Source of the DNA: an uncultured Psychrobacter sp.
GTDB lineage: Bacteria > Pseudomonadota > Gammaproteobacteria > Pseudomonadales > Moraxellaceae
DNA length: 64,000 bases
Reading direction: 5' to 3'
NCBI RefSeq assembly: GCF_947495825.1
Contig: NZ_CANMAH010000004.1
Location: 210,950-274,949, forward strand
Made by a program: the position numbers and the translations under genes. Of this stretch, positions 63,945-64,000 are shown piece after piece. The notes beneath the pieces were generated by a model. That model was not told the DNA's origin and ran no database searches. It was given only the letters and a program-made list of their open reading frames with translations. Numbering within the stretch: the first letter of the stretch is position 1; the number at the start of each line of letters is the position of its first letter.

Positions 63945-64000
63945 TATGCTAGACTACTTTTATGAAGATAACCCGTTGTAAACTAAGTAAAAAAGTACAG

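Overview
The window looks like a chromosomal segment of a Psychrobacter-like member of the Moraxellaceae (Gammaproteobacteria). This is inferred from the moderately AT-rich composition, the protein sequences, a trimeric autotransporter next to a BamE-like lipoprotein (an arrangement known from Acinetobacter), and the mix of urease, choline-betaine, Pst and aldehyde-oxidoreductase operons. No rRNA, tRNA, CRISPR array, phage or intact insertion sequence was seen.

Layout. 1-2930 is a run of cytoplasmic signalling-type genes: the end of a roadblock/LC7 protein, an Aer-type PAS protein, a PhnD-like binding protein without signal peptide, an unknown protein and a second, divergent roadblock-like protein. 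A GNAT acetyltransferase and about 600 bp of very AT-rich DNA follow. Then come a 1781-residue trimeric autotransporter adhesin (4506-9851) and its BamE-like lipoprotein. 11404-15291 is a compact stress or detoxification module (SDR, AhpD-like protein, DsbA/FrnE-like protein, TetR, haloacid dehalogenase) tied together by three copies of one palindromic operator. 15472-21769 carries glutathione-dependent formaldehyde dehydrogenase with a divergent LysR regulator, a DUF302 lipoprotein, a DUF4031 protein, a zinc alcohol dehydrogenase, an SDR and a universal stress protein.

21965-35509 is a minus-strand molybdenum block: modB and modA (no modC), moaE, moaD, moaC, mobA, moaB, moaA, moeA, then mocA, xdhC/paoD and the three subunits of a PaoABC-type molybdenum aldehyde oxidoreductase. 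Almost the whole cofactor pathway therefore sits beside a probable client enzyme. 35949-41270 is the Pho-box-controlled pstS-pstC-pstA-pstB-phoU operon, followed by a MliC-like lysozyme-inhibitor lipoprotein.

41940-43217 encodes an unusual protein of three fused RidA domains. 43407-49494 is the urease operon ureD-A-B-C-E-F-G-hupE, in which ureG carries an apparent one-base deletion. 49917-57496 holds a YgjP-like metallopeptidase, betT, betA, betB, and an SMR efflux gene with its TetR regulator. 57842-64000 holds flavohaemoglobin hmp with a candidate NsrR operator, an MgtC/SapB protein, CsbD, a CinA-family protein, a DUF421 protein, and a type I secretion adaptor with an ATPase that lacks its membrane domain.

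Five intergenic copies of a short repeat whose left end resembles CTATAGTCAAAATA, some folding into long hairpins, are scattered through the window and look like a MITE-type family.
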